A DNA stretch of 64,000 nt from Nannocystis sp. RBIL2 (GTDB lineage: Bacteria > Myxococcota_A > Polyangia > Nannocystales > Nannocystaceae): the NCBI RefSeq assembly GCF_026626745.1, contig NZ_JAPNJW010000001.1:1133501-1197500 (forward strand), in the 5' to 3' direction. The notes beneath the pieces were generated by a model. The model did not search any database and was not told the DNA's origin. It worked only from the letters and a program-made list of their open reading frames with translations. Shown in pieces: positions 26,684 to 35,783 of this stretch (position 1 is the first letter of the stretch; each line of letters starts with the position of its first letter). The position numbers and the translations under genes are program-made.

Positions 26684-27361
26684 ATGGTAGAAGTCCCGCC
26701 GAAGCGACGCGCGCGGGCCGACGCGGACAAGCAATCGCGGCGGCGCGTGTTGCTGTGCGCCGCCGCCGAGGCGTTCGACGAGATGCCGTACAACGCGGTG
26801 ACGGTGGCCGACATCGCCCGCCGCGCCAACCTGGCCAAAGGGACAGTCTACCTCTACTTCGCCACCAAGGAGGAGCTGTTCCTGCAGCTCGCCCTCGAGC
26901 AGCTCGGCGAGTGGCTCGGCGAGGTGGAGGCCGCGCTGACCGCCGGCGCCGCGCCGGTCGACGCCGAGGCGCTGGCCGAGCTGCTGGCTCGCTCGCTGGC
27001 CGGGCGAGTCCGGCTGGCCCGGCTGCTCGCGCTGCAGCACGCGGTGCTCGAGCACAACGTGGCGCCGGCGGTGGTGCTGGCGTGGCGCCGCGCCATGCTG
27101 CAGCAGATGCTGCAGACCGCCGCGCTGCTCGAGCGCCGCTGCCCGGCCCTGCGCGCGGGCGAGGGCCTGCGGTTCTTCCTCCACCTGCACGCCGCCGCCG
27201 TCGGCCTGCACCAGATGACCCACCCCGCGCCCGAGCTGGCGGCGACCCTGACGTGCCCGACGATCGGCCCGCTGCGCCTCGACTTCGCCACGGCCCTGCA
27301 AGCGCACGCCGCCGCCCTGCTGCGCGGGCTCCAGCCCGACGAGGCCGCGCGCAGCGAGTGA
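26684..27361 (+). CDS. TetR-family transcriptional regulator
   Basis: 225 residues. The N-terminal helix-turn-helix reads VTVADIARRANLAKGTVYLYFATKEELFLQLALE, the TetR signature. The helical C-terminal ligand domain is Leu/Ala-rich and unlike any I can name. ATG 26684 is directly preceded by CTGGAG, too close for a normal ribosome binding site. Divergent from the alpha/beta hydrolase gene 165 bp away, the likeliest target. Confidence 0.92.
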   Translation: MVEVPPKRRARADADKQSRRRVLLCAAAEAFDEMPYNAVTVADIARRANLAKGTVYLYFATKEELFLQLALEQLGEWLGEVEAALTAGAAPVDAEALAELLARSLAGRVRLARLLALQHAVLEHNVAPAVVLAWRRAMLQQMLQTAALLERRCPALRAGEGLRFFLHLHAAAVGLHQMTHPAPELAATLTCPTIGPLRLDFATALQAHAAALLRGLQPDEAARSE

Positions 27362-27372
27362 CGAGGGCGAGA

Positions 27373-27398
27373 TGAACCTGTCCCTCGGGACATCTCGG
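27373..27398. repeat. 14-bp repeat, 2 units
   Basis: CCTG at 27377, CATC at 27391; twin of 26588-26612. Confidence 0.75.
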
Positions 27399-27540
27399 CG
27401 AGCGTACGCGGACCGCTCCGCAGATCCGGACCGCGGACGGGCGCGCATCGACGACATGCAGTAGAGTCCGCGGGCTTGCCCGACCCTCCGCGTCCGACTC
27501 CCGCCCCGCTCGCGCGAGCGCGCGCCTGCTCGCGGGCCTC

Positions 27541-28476
27541 GTGCTCGTCCTGGTCGTCGGGACATGTCTCTTCAGCCTGGCGGGCCACCTCGGCGGGCTC
27601 GACTGGCGGCTCGACCTCGCCAGCCACTTCCGCCCGTGGTACGTCGCCGCCGCCGCGCTCGCGCTGGTCGTCGCGGCCGCGCTCCGCCGCCGTCGCCTCG
27701 TCATCGCCGCCGCGATCCTCTTGCTGGCGGAGCTGTGGCAGGTGGCGCCGTTCTGGCTGGCGCGCCCGCCCGCCGCCGGGGTCCCGGCGCTGCGCCTGGT
27801 CCACTTCAACGGCCTGTCGAGCAACCGGCGCAAGCCCGAGGCGGTCGCCTGGCTGGCGGACACCGCCGCCGACGTCGTGGTCGTCCAGGAGGTCGACGCC
27901 GGCTGGGCGGCCGCGCTGGCGGCTCTGCCCGACCACGTCGCGCTCGAGTCGGTCCCGCGGGCCGACAACTTCGGCATGACGCTGCTCGTGCGACATGTCT
28001 TTCGGGACATGGTCGTTCGCACATGGCGCGAAGAGCTGGTCCCGGGGATCCCCGCGCTGGCCGCCGAGCTCGCGCTGGAGGGGCGCCGGATCGCCGTGCT
28101 CGCCGTCCACACCTTGCCGCCGGTCAGCCGCGACTACGCCGAGCGGCGTGACGCCCAGCTCGCGCGCGCGGCCGCCTGGGCCGGCGAGCAGCGGGACGCG
28201 GGACGCGTGCCGGTGATCGTCGGCGACCTCAACGCCTCGCCGTTCAGCGCCCCGCTGCGCCGGCTCCTGGCCGACGGCGGCCTGGTCGACTCTCAGCGCG
28301 GCTTCGGCCTGCAGGCGAGCTGGCCCGTGGGCCCGCTGCTGCCGCGGATCGCCATCGACCACTGCCTCCACGACCCCGCGCTGGTGACCGCCGCGCGGGC
28401 GCTCGGCCCGGCGCTCGGCTCGGACCACCTGGCGGTGCAGGTCGACCTCGCCTGGCCCGCAGGACAGGCGCATTGA
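27541..28476 (+). CDS. membrane-anchored endonuclease/exonuclease/phosphatase-family protein
   Basis: 311 residues from GTG 27541. Two or three N-terminal membrane helices (LVLVVGTCLFSLAG; WYVAAAALALVVAAAL; LVIAAAILLLAELW) precede an EEP domain with VHFNGLSSNRRK, VVVQEVDAGW, VIVGDLNASPFS and LGSDHLAVQVDL. All catalytic motifs of the fold are present, facing the periplasm. Likely a phosphodiesterase on nucleic acid, lipid or sugar phosphates. Start uncertain: a TAGAGT box 8 nt before TTG 27476 suggests an upstream start that is out of frame by one base, so a small indel in the intervening CG tract is possible. 14-bp repeats occur twice in frame. Confidence 0.82.
   Translation: MLVLVVGTCLFSLAGHLGGLDWRLDLASHFRPWYVAAAALALVVAAALRRRRLVIAAAILLLAELWQVAPFWLARPPAAGVPALRLVHFNGLSSNRRKPEAVAWLADTAADVVVVQEVDAGWAAALAALPDHVALESVPRADNFGMTLLVRHVFRDMVVRTWREELVPGIPALAAELALEGRRIAVLAVHTLPPVSRDYAERRDAQLARAAAWAGEQRDAGRVPVIVGDLNASPFSAPLRRLLADGGLVDSQRGFGLQASWPVGPLLPRIAIDHCLHDPALVTAARALGPALGSDHLAVQVDLAWPAGQAH
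27991..28030. repeat. 14-bp repeat, 3 units, in coding sequence
   Basis: Cores at 27994, 28008 and 28022, read in frame as VRHVFRDMVVRTW in the EEP domain. Confidence 0.8.
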
Positions 28477-28552
28477 AGCGCCATCGTGCCTGCCCTTCGG
28501 GACATATCATCTGCCCCTCGGGACAGATCACCTGCCTCTCGGGACAGCCCCG
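28456..28552. repeat. 14-bp-family repeat region with a 21-22-bp higher unit
   Basis: Three copies of a TGCCYYTCGGGACA-type unit at about 21-22-bp spacing, plus single GACAGG units, between convergent genes. Confidence 0.7.
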
Positions 28553-29107
28553 TCAGCCGCCGCCCATGACCGTCGGGCACTCGGCGCGGGCGATGCTGCA
28601 GTCGGGGCCGACCTCGATCTCCTGAGTCGGTGGCGTCTCGGCGTACTCGGCCATCTTCGAGCACGAGAACGAGCGCATGCGGGCCGCGAAGCCGGCGCTG
28701 AACTCCTGGTAGCAGGCCTCGATCTCGGCGATCGTCGCCTGGCAGGTCGACCAATCGATGCCGAGGTCGCAGTCGCCCTCGGGCTCGGTCTCGGGCTTGT
28801 TGGCGAGGCAGCTCTGTCGCAGCACGTTGCAGGTGTCGACGCTGCCGTCGGCGTTCAGCGCGTCATTGATCGCCTTGAGCGTGCACGTCGCGCCGGCGAA
28901 CTCCTCCTCCGACAGCACCTTCTCGCCGTAGGCGTCGGCGGCCTCGCAGAACTGCCGCTTCTCGGCGTCGGTGAGCTCGTCGCCCTGCTTGGCGCCGTCG
29001 ATGCCGGAGTCGAGGGTGGCGTCGTCGTCCTTGCACCCGCCGAGCGAGAGGGCGAGCGCCGGGAGCAAGCCGAGAAAGGTGGAGAAGAGCCTTTTCGCGG
29101 TCGTCAC
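28553..29107 (-). CDS. Cys-rich lipoprotein of unknown function
   Basis: 184 residues from GTG 29107, which lies 7 nt after TAGACG. Lipobox SLGGC follows a clear signal (KRLFSTFLGLLPALALSLGGC). The mature part begins with an acidic stretch (KDDDATLDSGIDG) and contains nine further cysteines in pairs spread over about 120 residues, suggesting disulfides outside the cytoplasm. No family recognised. The frame extends upstream to 29143, but the GTG start gives the normal signal peptide. Confidence 0.7.
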   Translation of the reverse strand: MTTAKRLFSTFLGLLPALALSLGGCKDDDATLDSGIDGAKQGDELTDAEKRQFCEAADAYGEKVLSEEEFAGATCTLKAINDALNADGSVDTCNVLRQSCLANKPETEPEGDCDLGIDWSTCQATIAEIEACYQEFSAGFAARMRSFSCSKMAEYAETPPTQEIEVGPDCSIARAECPTVMGGG

Positions 29108-29195
29108 AGCCGCCCGTCTACCTCGAGCGCTCCAGGCCGACAAGCGACGTTCGCGGCCGCCCGTGGCGGCCGGCGAACGTTGTGGGATCCAGCCC

Positions 29196-32100
29196 TCAGC
29201 GCACGGTCACGCGGGCGCCCTCGGAGCGGCCCCAGACCTCGGGCATGTACATCGCCTCGGCGTGCGCCGGCGGCAGCGAGAAGTCGCCGCGGCTGGTCGC
29301 CCGCAGGAAGACGGTGTGGTGATGGGTCCCCGGGGGCAGATCGTCGGCGAACACCACCACGCGATCGCGGCGCAGCTCCTCGTGCGAGGTCCACCACCCG
29401 CGCGAGCCGGACAGCCGCGCGGCTGCCTGGCCCTTGCCGAGGTCGCGCTGGACCGCCTCGAGCCCGGCCGGCAGCGGGACCTCGAGCGCGACGTAGCGGA
29501 TCCGCGTGCGCGCGCTCAGCGTCAGGTCGATCGCCACCGCGTCGCCGATCGCGATCGGCCGGCCGTTCAGCGCGCCGTCGCCGAGGCGCAGCTCGCGGCG
29601 GATCTCGAGCCCGTGCTCGCGCGCCGGCGGGTTCGGCTCGGCCGGCGCCCACTCGGCGCCGAGCCGGTAGTACATGCGGCCCTGCCCCTGGCGCTGCAGG
29701 ACCACGGTGAGCGGCGCGCTCGCGGCCACGGGCTCGCCCGCGCGGGCCGGCTTCAGGATGTCGGGCATCTTCGCGGTCGCCTCCTGGCCCTTGAGGTCGC
29801 GGCCGAGGAAGCTGGCCTCGAAGACAGGTTTCCTTCCGACCCACGCGCGGCCGACGAAGTCGGGCGGATCGGCCTCGCGGACGCGGGCGTAGTCGGTGAT
29901 GGCGACCAGCGCGTAGGCGTTCTCCTGGGTGTTGCGCCACGTCCCGCCGATCCGCCGCTCGAGCAGGCCGCGGGCCAGCTTCTCGATCACCGCGTGCTCG
30001 GGCCGGGCCCGCAGCAGCGCCGACAGGATGATCGCGTCGCTGCGGCCGTCGGAGTGGAAGTACCGCCCGCCCGACCCGTCGTCGCGCTCGAGCACGTGGG
30101 CCGTCGCCGGCAGCTCCTCGAGGTCCGCCAGCAGCTCCTGCGTCAGCGTCGCAACCTCGGGCCGCTGCGGGTCGGCGCGGTGCATCGCCATCAGCAGGAA
30201 CGCGCGCCCGTAGGCCGGCAGGTCGCCGCGGCGGGCGAACAGCGCGTCGACGTGCTCGCGCTTGAAGCGGTCGGCTTCGGCCAGCACGTGCAGCGCCAGG
30301 GCGTGGCGCTCGAGCTCGCCCGACCACCGTTGCGGCGCATCCGCGGGCGGCAGACGGTCCTCCAGATCATCGAGGGCCTTCTCCAGCGCCGCGGCCGGCA
30401 CCGGGTAGCCGGCGCGCGCCGCCAGGCCGAGCACCCACGTCGCGTAGCCGCTGGCGTACGGGTGGACCTCGTCGCCGCCGGGCCAGTAGGCGAACCCGCC
30501 CGAGGGGGTCTGCATCGCCAGGATCCGCTCGACTCCGGCCTTGACGAACACCTGCGGGTCCTCGCGCAGCCCGAGCGGATACGTGCCGTGCAGCGCCAGC
30601 AGCGAGACCACCGGCAGCAGCCGGCTCGAGGTCTGCTCGACGCAGCCGTACGGATAGGTGAGCAGCGCGTCGGCGGCGTCCTCGAGCCCGCCGAGCAGGC
30701 TCGAGCTGGCCGACACCGACACGCCGCCGACGTCCGGCCGCACCGCCCCCGGCATCTTGATCGGGATGGCGATCGCGCGGTCGTCGGCCAGGCTGCCGTA
30801 CATCGCCACCTTCTCGGTCAGGGTGCGCTCGGGCTCGACCGGCAGCGCCAGCTTGACCGCGTCGCGGCCGGCCTGACCCGCGCCCGCCTTCAGCACCGCC
30901 CGCAGCTCGAGCTTGGCCTCGCCGACCGCGTCGGCGCGGATCGTGAACGGCACCCGCACCTGCCCGCCGGCCGGGACCTCGACCTCGGCTGTCTTTCCGG
31001 ACATGGCCATGAGGTCCTGTCCTTTCGTACCTGTATCATCGTGCAGCACCAGCTCGACCGCGGCCTTGCCGGCCACGTCGGTGAAATTCTGCACGATCGC
31101 CGCGACCTCGGCCGCGTCGCCGGGGCGGAGCTGGCGCGGCCCCGCGGCGCGGACGATGAACGGCGTGGTCACCGTGGTGCGCGCGTCGCCGACGCCGAAG
31201 CGGCCCGGCGACGTCTTGTCCTCGAGGCGCGCCGAGGCCAGCGCGAAGATCCGGAACGTCGTCAGGTTCTCGGGCAGCAGCGCCTTCGTGCGCGCCACCC
31301 CGGCCGCGTCGGCCGCGAGGTCGGCGAGGAACACCGGCGTGGTCTCGAACCGCTCGCGCGCCGGCGGCAGACCCCCGGCCGCGCCCACGAGCACGCCCGC
31401 GTGGCCTCCGCCGCGCCCGTAGCCCGCCCCGTAGCCGCGCCCGTAGCCCCACGAGCCGCTCAGCCACGGGTCGTCGTGGATCGGCGTGTACGGCCACAGC
31501 ACCGCGCGGTAGTCGTCGTACGAGGTCGTGCCGGCGTCGCCGCCGGGCACGAAGCTCGGCAGCAGGTCGGGGACCTCGTAGTCGGTCAACGCCAGCACCG
31601 CCTCGTCGACCGCCCACAGCGCGACGCGGCCGGCCACCGGCTCGCCCGCGGCGTCGCGCACGAACGCCGCCAGCTCGATCTTCTCGCCCGGCCCGGCCTT
31701 GGTCGGCGCCTCGACGCGCACCTCGAGCCGCCGGTGCTCGCTGCCCTGGGCCACGGCCGCCTTCGCGCTCAGCACCTCGGGCCGCTGCGGCCGCCGCCGC
31801 GGATCCATCGGCGCGACCACGAACGCGCGCACGTGCACCTGCGGCGTCCAGCTGTCGTCGGCGGTGAAGCGGAAGCTCGCGGTGCCCCCGTCGGCGCCGG
31901 TGAAGGAGAACGGCTGGAACTCGCGCAACCCCTTGCGATCGAGCACCAGCACGCCGCGCCCGCCCTGCCACGGGGCGTGCACTGCGACGTCGACCGACTC
32001 GCCCGGGGTCACCTTCTGCACGCTGGTCGCGAGCGACAGCGTCTTCTCCTGCGCCGTCGGCTTCCACGCGCGCCGGCTGCCCGCGACCCGGAAGTTGCCC

Positions 32101-35024
32101 GCGCTCGCGACCAGCCGCTTGTCGGCGGTCGTCGTCTCGACGCGCAGCTCGTAGCTGCCCTCCTTGAGCGGAGGCAGCGCGCACTGGGCGTCGGCGCCCT
32201 CGGCCGCGAGCGTCAGCTCGCACGTCTTGACCTTCTCGGTCTTGTCGACGTAGCCGTCGAACACCATGCGCCCGCCCTCGGCGCGCTCCTTCGCTTCCGA
32301 CCATGTCCTTTCGACCATGACCTTCACGCCAGACACCGCCACGCGCTCGCCGGCGAGGTCGACCGCGCGGATCGGCACCTCGACGCGGTCGCCGAGGTTG
32401 CGGTAGCGGGCGGGCAGCGCCATCGCCAGGTAGAAGTCGGCCGGGTGGACCTGGACCTGCGTCTCGGCGCCGACCGCCTGGTTGCTGGCGTCGCGGACCT
32501 CGGCGCTGATCGTGCAGCGGTGCGGATAGTCGGCCGCGGCGAGCGTCAGCGGGACCGCGACGTCCATGAAGCCGGGCTTGGCCGCCGGATCGGGCCGGCT
32601 GCCCTCCCGCGAGCCGTGCTGCGCGCGGATGCGGTAGGGCACCGGCCGCCCGACCGCCCAGCTCGCGTCGAGGCCCGGCGGGCGCCAGCGGTGCGGCATG
32701 CAGCTCGCGTAGCGCGTCAGATTGACGATCGGCACCGCCCCGCCGAAGTAGTAGCTGGCGTTGACGCGCAGCCCGGCCGCGTCGCCGGCGATCACGTCGG
32801 GCCGGGCCACGCTGGCCGCGACCTGGAACTCGGGCACGCGATAATCCTCGACCTTGACCGTCTCGCGCGCCTCGGCGCCGCCGACCTTCGCGGTGACCGA
32901 GTAGCGGCCCAGCGCGGCCCCGGCCGGCAGCTCGAGCTCGGCCCAGAACTTGCCCTCCGAGGTCGTCTTGACCCTGCGCGTCGCCACCTCGGCGCCGCGC
33001 GGATCGGTGAGGGTGAACACAGCCTCTGTCTTTTGGGCCAGGTGCTTCAGGCCGCTCTGGCGGTGCGGCGTCTCGATCGCCGACCAGCCGACCACCTTGA
33101 CCTTCTCGCCCGGGCGGTAGGCGCCGCGGTCGGCGACGATGCGGGCGATCACCCGCTCGTGCGGGCGGAGGTCGGCGGTCAGGCTCTCGGCCGCCGGCAC
33201 CTCGCCGGCCGCGATCGCGGTGCGGTCGCCCGAGGCCGGGTCGACGATCACGAGCCGCTGCGCCTGCGAGCCCTCGCCGTCCTTGACGATCCCCTTGGAC
33301 ATGTACTCCGAGACAGGTGGCAGCGCGAGCAGGCCGTCGGCGCCGGTCGTGCCGAGCGGGCGGGTCGTCAGCTCGTCGCCGGCCTGCACCACGCGCGCGA
33401 CCGTGGCCCCGACCACCGGCGTGCTGTCCGACAGGCGCAGCACCTGCACCACCGCCTGCGTCGGCGAGTCGATCACCACCGGTCCGAGGTCGGTCAGGCG
33501 ATAGAGCCCGCGCACGGCGTCCGGCCGCTCGCGGTCGGCGTTGGCCGTCAGATCGCCCGGCGACACCTCGACCAGCACCGCCCCGCGCTTGCCCGCGACC
33601 AGGTCGGCGACGTCGAGCGCGATCGAGGCCCAGCCGCCGGCGCCCTTCGGCTCGAGCGCGACCGTCCGCTCGCTCGCGCCGGCAGGCATCGCCACGCCCT
33701 GCCACGCCTGGCGCGCCAGCTCGAGCTCGTCGAGGACCGCCGCGCGCACCCGCACCGACTTGAGGAACCGCGCCTCGATCCCGACCGTCTGCTTGCGCCC
33801 CGGCAGCAGCGTGCCCTTGTCGCTCGACAGATCGAGCTCGGGCCTGCGCTCGACCACCACGGTGTGCTTGAAGCCGCCCGCCAGGGTCTGGCCGTAGATG
33901 TCCTTCAGGCCAGGCGCGATCGAGACAGTGTACGTGGTGCCGGGCACGAACTGGCCCCAGATCTCGAGGTTGGTCCCGCCCGACTCGTCGTAGGCGTCGG
34001 TGACCTCGATCTGCAGCGACTTCGGCCGCGGGCTTACCGAGACGTGCCGGGCCTGCCCCTCGCGCACCGGGTTGCGCAGGCCGATCTGCATCGACTCGAG
34101 CCCGCAGCGGGTCTCCTCGCCGCACGGCAGCGAGACCACCGCCTGCGGGCCGTATGTCTCGAAGGCCATCTCCCACGGGGTCTCGAGCGGCAGCGGGCCG
34201 CGGCGGCCGATCAGCCCCGGTGTGACCGCCAGCACCACCTCGCTGTCGCCCGGCCACAGCCCCTGCGGGCGGACCGTGAAGTAGCGCCCGCGATCTTCGC
34301 GGGGCTCGTAGCCGTAGTACCCGGCCCGGTCGCGCTCCGCGGCGGTGGCCTCGCGGATCTGCAGCTGCACCGGCGCCGGCTTCGCATCCTCGCGAGCGAG
34401 CGGCCGTGCGGTCGCCATGAGGTGGGCGCGGACCTCGGCGAGCGTCGTCGGGTGATCGAAGCTGACGACGAACGGGGTGTCGCGGCGCGAGGCCGGCGGC
34501 GACGAGTCGTTGCGGTGGAGCGGGTCGGCCCCGAGCACTTCCGGCCGCGGCGTCTCGAACGTCCACTCGACGCCCTTGTCCAGCCGCTGACCGTCGAGTC
34601 CGACCAGCCCGGGCGCGAAGCGGACCGTGTACGTGCTGGCGTCCTGCAGCGGCTCCGCGGGGTGGAAGACCAGCAGGTCGGGGGTCTGGAACGACGCGTC
34701 GCCCTTGAGCGGCGGATCGAAGGAGAGGAAGCGCGAGACGTCGGGGATCTGCTCGACGCCGAGCGCGACCACCGGTTGGTTGAAGCGGACCTTGATCGCG
34801 GCGCCACCCGCGGTCCTTCCTTGCGGCGCGTAGTCGAGGACGGCGAGAGCTGCGCCCGTGGAAACCCTCGGCGGCGCACCCGGACGATCGACGAGGGCCG
34901 CGGGATCGAAGGCCGCGAGCATGTCTGCCTCGGGGAGCGCGGGCTCGGGGTCGGCCGGACCGGAGTTCTTGCACGCGAGCAGCGAGGCGACGAGAGCAGC
35001 GGACGACGAGATGCGCGGGGTCAT
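29196..35024 (-). CDS. bacterial alpha-2-macroglobulin lipoprotein
   Basis: 1942 residues. ATG 35024 gives a lipoprotein signal with lipobox LLAC. Successive macroglobulin-like beta domains follow, with VKVEDYRVPEFQV and a bait-like Gly/Tyr-rich stretch (GYGRGYGAGYGRGGG, DNA about 31450-31400). The thioester motif YPYGCVEQTSSRLLP lies at DNA about 30660-30620, and the alpha-helical thioester domain and receptor-like end follow. Such proteins trap proteases in the envelope by bait cleavage and thioester cross-linking. The penicillin-binding protein 1C gene that often accompanies them is absent here. Several 14-bp repeat units are read in frame. Monocistronic. Confidence 0.95.
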   Translation of the reverse strand: MTPRISSSAALVASLLACKNSGPADPEPALPEADMLAAFDPAALVDRPGAPPRVSTGAALAVLDYAPQGRTAGGAAIKVRFNQPVVALGVEQIPDVSRFLSFDPPLKGDASFQTPDLLVFHPAEPLQDASTYTVRFAPGLVGLDGQRLDKGVEWTFETPRPEVLGADPLHRNDSSPPASRRDTPFVVSFDHPTTLAEVRAHLMATARPLAREDAKPAPVQLQIREATAAERDRAGYYGYEPREDRGRYFTVRPQGLWPGDSEVVLAVTPGLIGRRGPLPLETPWEMAFETYGPQAVVSLPCGEETRCGLESMQIGLRNPVREGQARHVSVSPRPKSLQIEVTDAYDESGGTNLEIWGQFVPGTTYTVSIAPGLKDIYGQTLAGGFKHTVVVERRPELDLSSDKGTLLPGRKQTVGIEARFLKSVRVRAAVLDELELARQAWQGVAMPAGASERTVALEPKGAGGWASIALDVADLVAGKRGAVLVEVSPGDLTANADRERPDAVRGLYRLTDLGPVVIDSPTQAVVQVLRLSDSTPVVGATVARVVQAGDELTTRPLGTTGADGLLALPPVSEYMSKGIVKDGEGSQAQRLVIVDPASGDRTAIAAGEVPAAESLTADLRPHERVIARIVADRGAYRPGEKVKVVGWSAIETPHRQSGLKHLAQKTEAVFTLTDPRGAEVATRRVKTTSEGKFWAELELPAGAALGRYSVTAKVGGAEARETVKVEDYRVPEFQVAASVARPDVIAGDAAGLRVNASYYFGGAVPIVNLTRYASCMPHRWRPPGLDASWAVGRPVPYRIRAQHGSREGSRPDPAAKPGFMDVAVPLTLAAADYPHRCTISAEVRDASNQAVGAETQVQVHPADFYLAMALPARYRNLGDRVEVPIRAVDLAGERVAVSGVKVMVERTWSEAKERAEGGRMVFDGYVDKTEKVKTCELTLAAEGADAQCALPPLKEGSYELRVETTTADKRLVASAGNFRVAGSRRAWKPTAQEKTLSLATSVQKVTPGESVDVAVHAPWQGGRGVLVLDRKGLREFQPFSFTGADGGTASFRFTADDSWTPQVHVRAFVVAPMDPRRRPQRPEVLSAKAAVAQGSEHRRLEVRVEAPTKAGPGEKIELAAFVRDAAGEPVAGRVALWAVDEAVLALTDYEVPDLLPSFVPGGDAGTTSYDDYRAVLWPYTPIHDDPWLSGSWGYGRGYGAGYGRGGGHAGVLVGAAGGLPPARERFETTPVFLADLAADAAGVARTKALLPENLTTFRIFALASARLEDKTSPGRFGVGDARTTVTTPFIVRAAGPRQLRPGDAAEVAAIVQNFTDVAGKAAVELVLHDDTGTKGQDLMAMSGKTAEVEVPAGGQVRVPFTIRADAVGEAKLELRAVLKAGAGQAGRDAVKLALPVEPERTLTEKVAMYGSLADDRAIAIPIKMPGAVRPDVGGVSVSASSSLLGGLEDAADALLTYPYGCVEQTSSRLLPVVSLLALHGTYPLGLREDPQVFVKAGVERILAMQTPSGGFAYWPGGDEVHPYASGYATWVLGLAARAGYPVPAAALEKALDDLEDRLPPADAPQRWSGELERHALALHVLAEADRFKREHVDALFARRGDLPAYGRAFLLMAMHRADPQRPEVATLTQELLADLEELPATAHVLERDDGSGGRYFHSDGRSDAIILSALLRARPEHAVIEKLARGLLERRIGGTWRNTQENAYALVAITDYARVREADPPDFVGRAWVGRKPVFEASFLGRDLKGQEATAKMPDILKPARAGEPVAASAPLTVVLQRQGQGRMYYRLGAEWAPAEPNPPAREHGLEIRRELRLGDGALNGRPIAIGDAVAIDLTLSARTRIRYVALEVPLPAGLEAVQRDLGKGQAAARLSGSRGWWTSHEELRRDRVVVFADDLPPGTHHHTVFLRATSRGDFSLPPAHAEAMYMPEVWGRSEGARVTVR
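30988..31040. repeat. 14-bp repeat, 4 units, in macroglobulin gene
   Basis: Cores at 30988, 31002, 31016 and 31030. A pair also lies at 32302/32316 and another at 33300/33314 in the same gene. Confidence 0.8.
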
Positions 35025-35092
35025 ACGAGGCCGCCCTGTGACGGCTCGAAGCGGCAAAAGTTCCCGCCCGCGCGGAACCGTAGAAAGACTCT

Positions 35093-35120
35093 TCGGACAT
35101 GTCGAAAGGGACATGTGATT
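35093..35120. repeat. 14-bp repeat, 2 units
   Basis: Cores at 35098 and 35112 in the divergent space between the macroglobulin and KGG genes. Confidence 0.75.
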
Positions 35121-35275
35121 CCGCCGCCCGCGGGCCGGCGAACCTGCCGCCGGGCGGCCGCACCGCTGCACTTGCGGCTGGGTCAACATCGCACACGCTG
35201 CGAGTCGACCCGCGAGGGACGAGACCCATCGGCCTGTCCGGCCGCGCCCCCTCGCTATACGCAGGAGTAGAAGCG

Positions 35276-35677
35276 ATGTCGAGCAATCGAGGTAAGGGCC
35301 GCGGCGACGCCCGCGGATTCGCAGGTATGGACCCGGACAGGCAGCGCGTGATCGCCAGCCGCGGCGGCGAGACCGTCAGCCAGGACCGGCAGCACATGGC
35401 GAACATCGGCCGGCGAGGCGGAGCTGCGGTCAGTCAGAACCGCGAGTACATGGCGATGATCGGCCGCCGCGGCGGCGAGGCCGTCAGTCAGAACCGCGAG
35501 CACATGGCGATGATCGGCCGCCGCGGCGGCGAGACCGTCAGCCAGGACCGCGAGCACATGGCCGAGATCGGCCGCGAAGGCGGGCACCACTCGCACGGCA
35601 GCCCGACCCACAGCGTGCGCGAGCACGAGGACGAGCCCCACGAGCCGGAGGCGCAGGACAGCGGATCTGGCCTTTAG
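35276..35677 (+). CDS. KGG-repeat stress protein (Con-10/YciG type)
   Basis: 133 residues. ATG 35276 has AGGAG 8 nt upstream. After GFAGMDPDRQRVIASRGGETVSQ come four near-identical segments of about 20-21 residues (NREHMAMIGRRGGEAVSQ type), the KGG motif of small general-stress proteins, here with RGG in place of KGG. The end is His/Glu/Asp-rich and disordered. The usual family has one or two repeats, so this copy is expanded; the DNA shows a matching tandem repeat. Soluble, function in stress or desiccation survival unproven. Confidence 0.85.
   Translation: MSSNRGKGRGDARGFAGMDPDRQRVIASRGGETVSQDRQHMANIGRRGGAAVSQNREYMAMIGRRGGEAVSQNREHMAMIGRRGGETVSQDREHMAEIGREGGHHSHGSPTHSVREHEDEPHEPEAQDSGSGL
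35395..35580. repeat. tandem repeat of about 63 bp within the KGG gene
   Basis: Three to four copies of a unit centred on ATCGGCCGCCGCGGCGGCGA, encoding the KGG segments. Confidence 0.8.
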
Positions 35678-35742
35678 GCCAGGCGTCGCGCGAGGGGTCG
35701 CAAACGCGACCGAGCCCGCGAACGCGCGCGTTAAGTGAATGC

Positions 35743-35772
35743 TTGACACGCGCCCTTCGCTTCGGGTGTATT
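35743..35772 (+). promoter_or_regulatory. promoter of the porin gene
   Basis: Perfect TTGACA at 35743-35748, 18 nt to TGTATT (35767-35772), 11 nt to ATG 35784. Confidence 0.5.
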
Positions 35773-35783
35773 CGCGTCGACGC

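Noticed and set aside
28971..35270. 2099-residue open frame on the plus strand
   Set aside because: Antisense of the alpha-2-macroglobulin; its His/Arg/Ala/Gly-rich product with no motifs is typical of GC-rich shadow frames.
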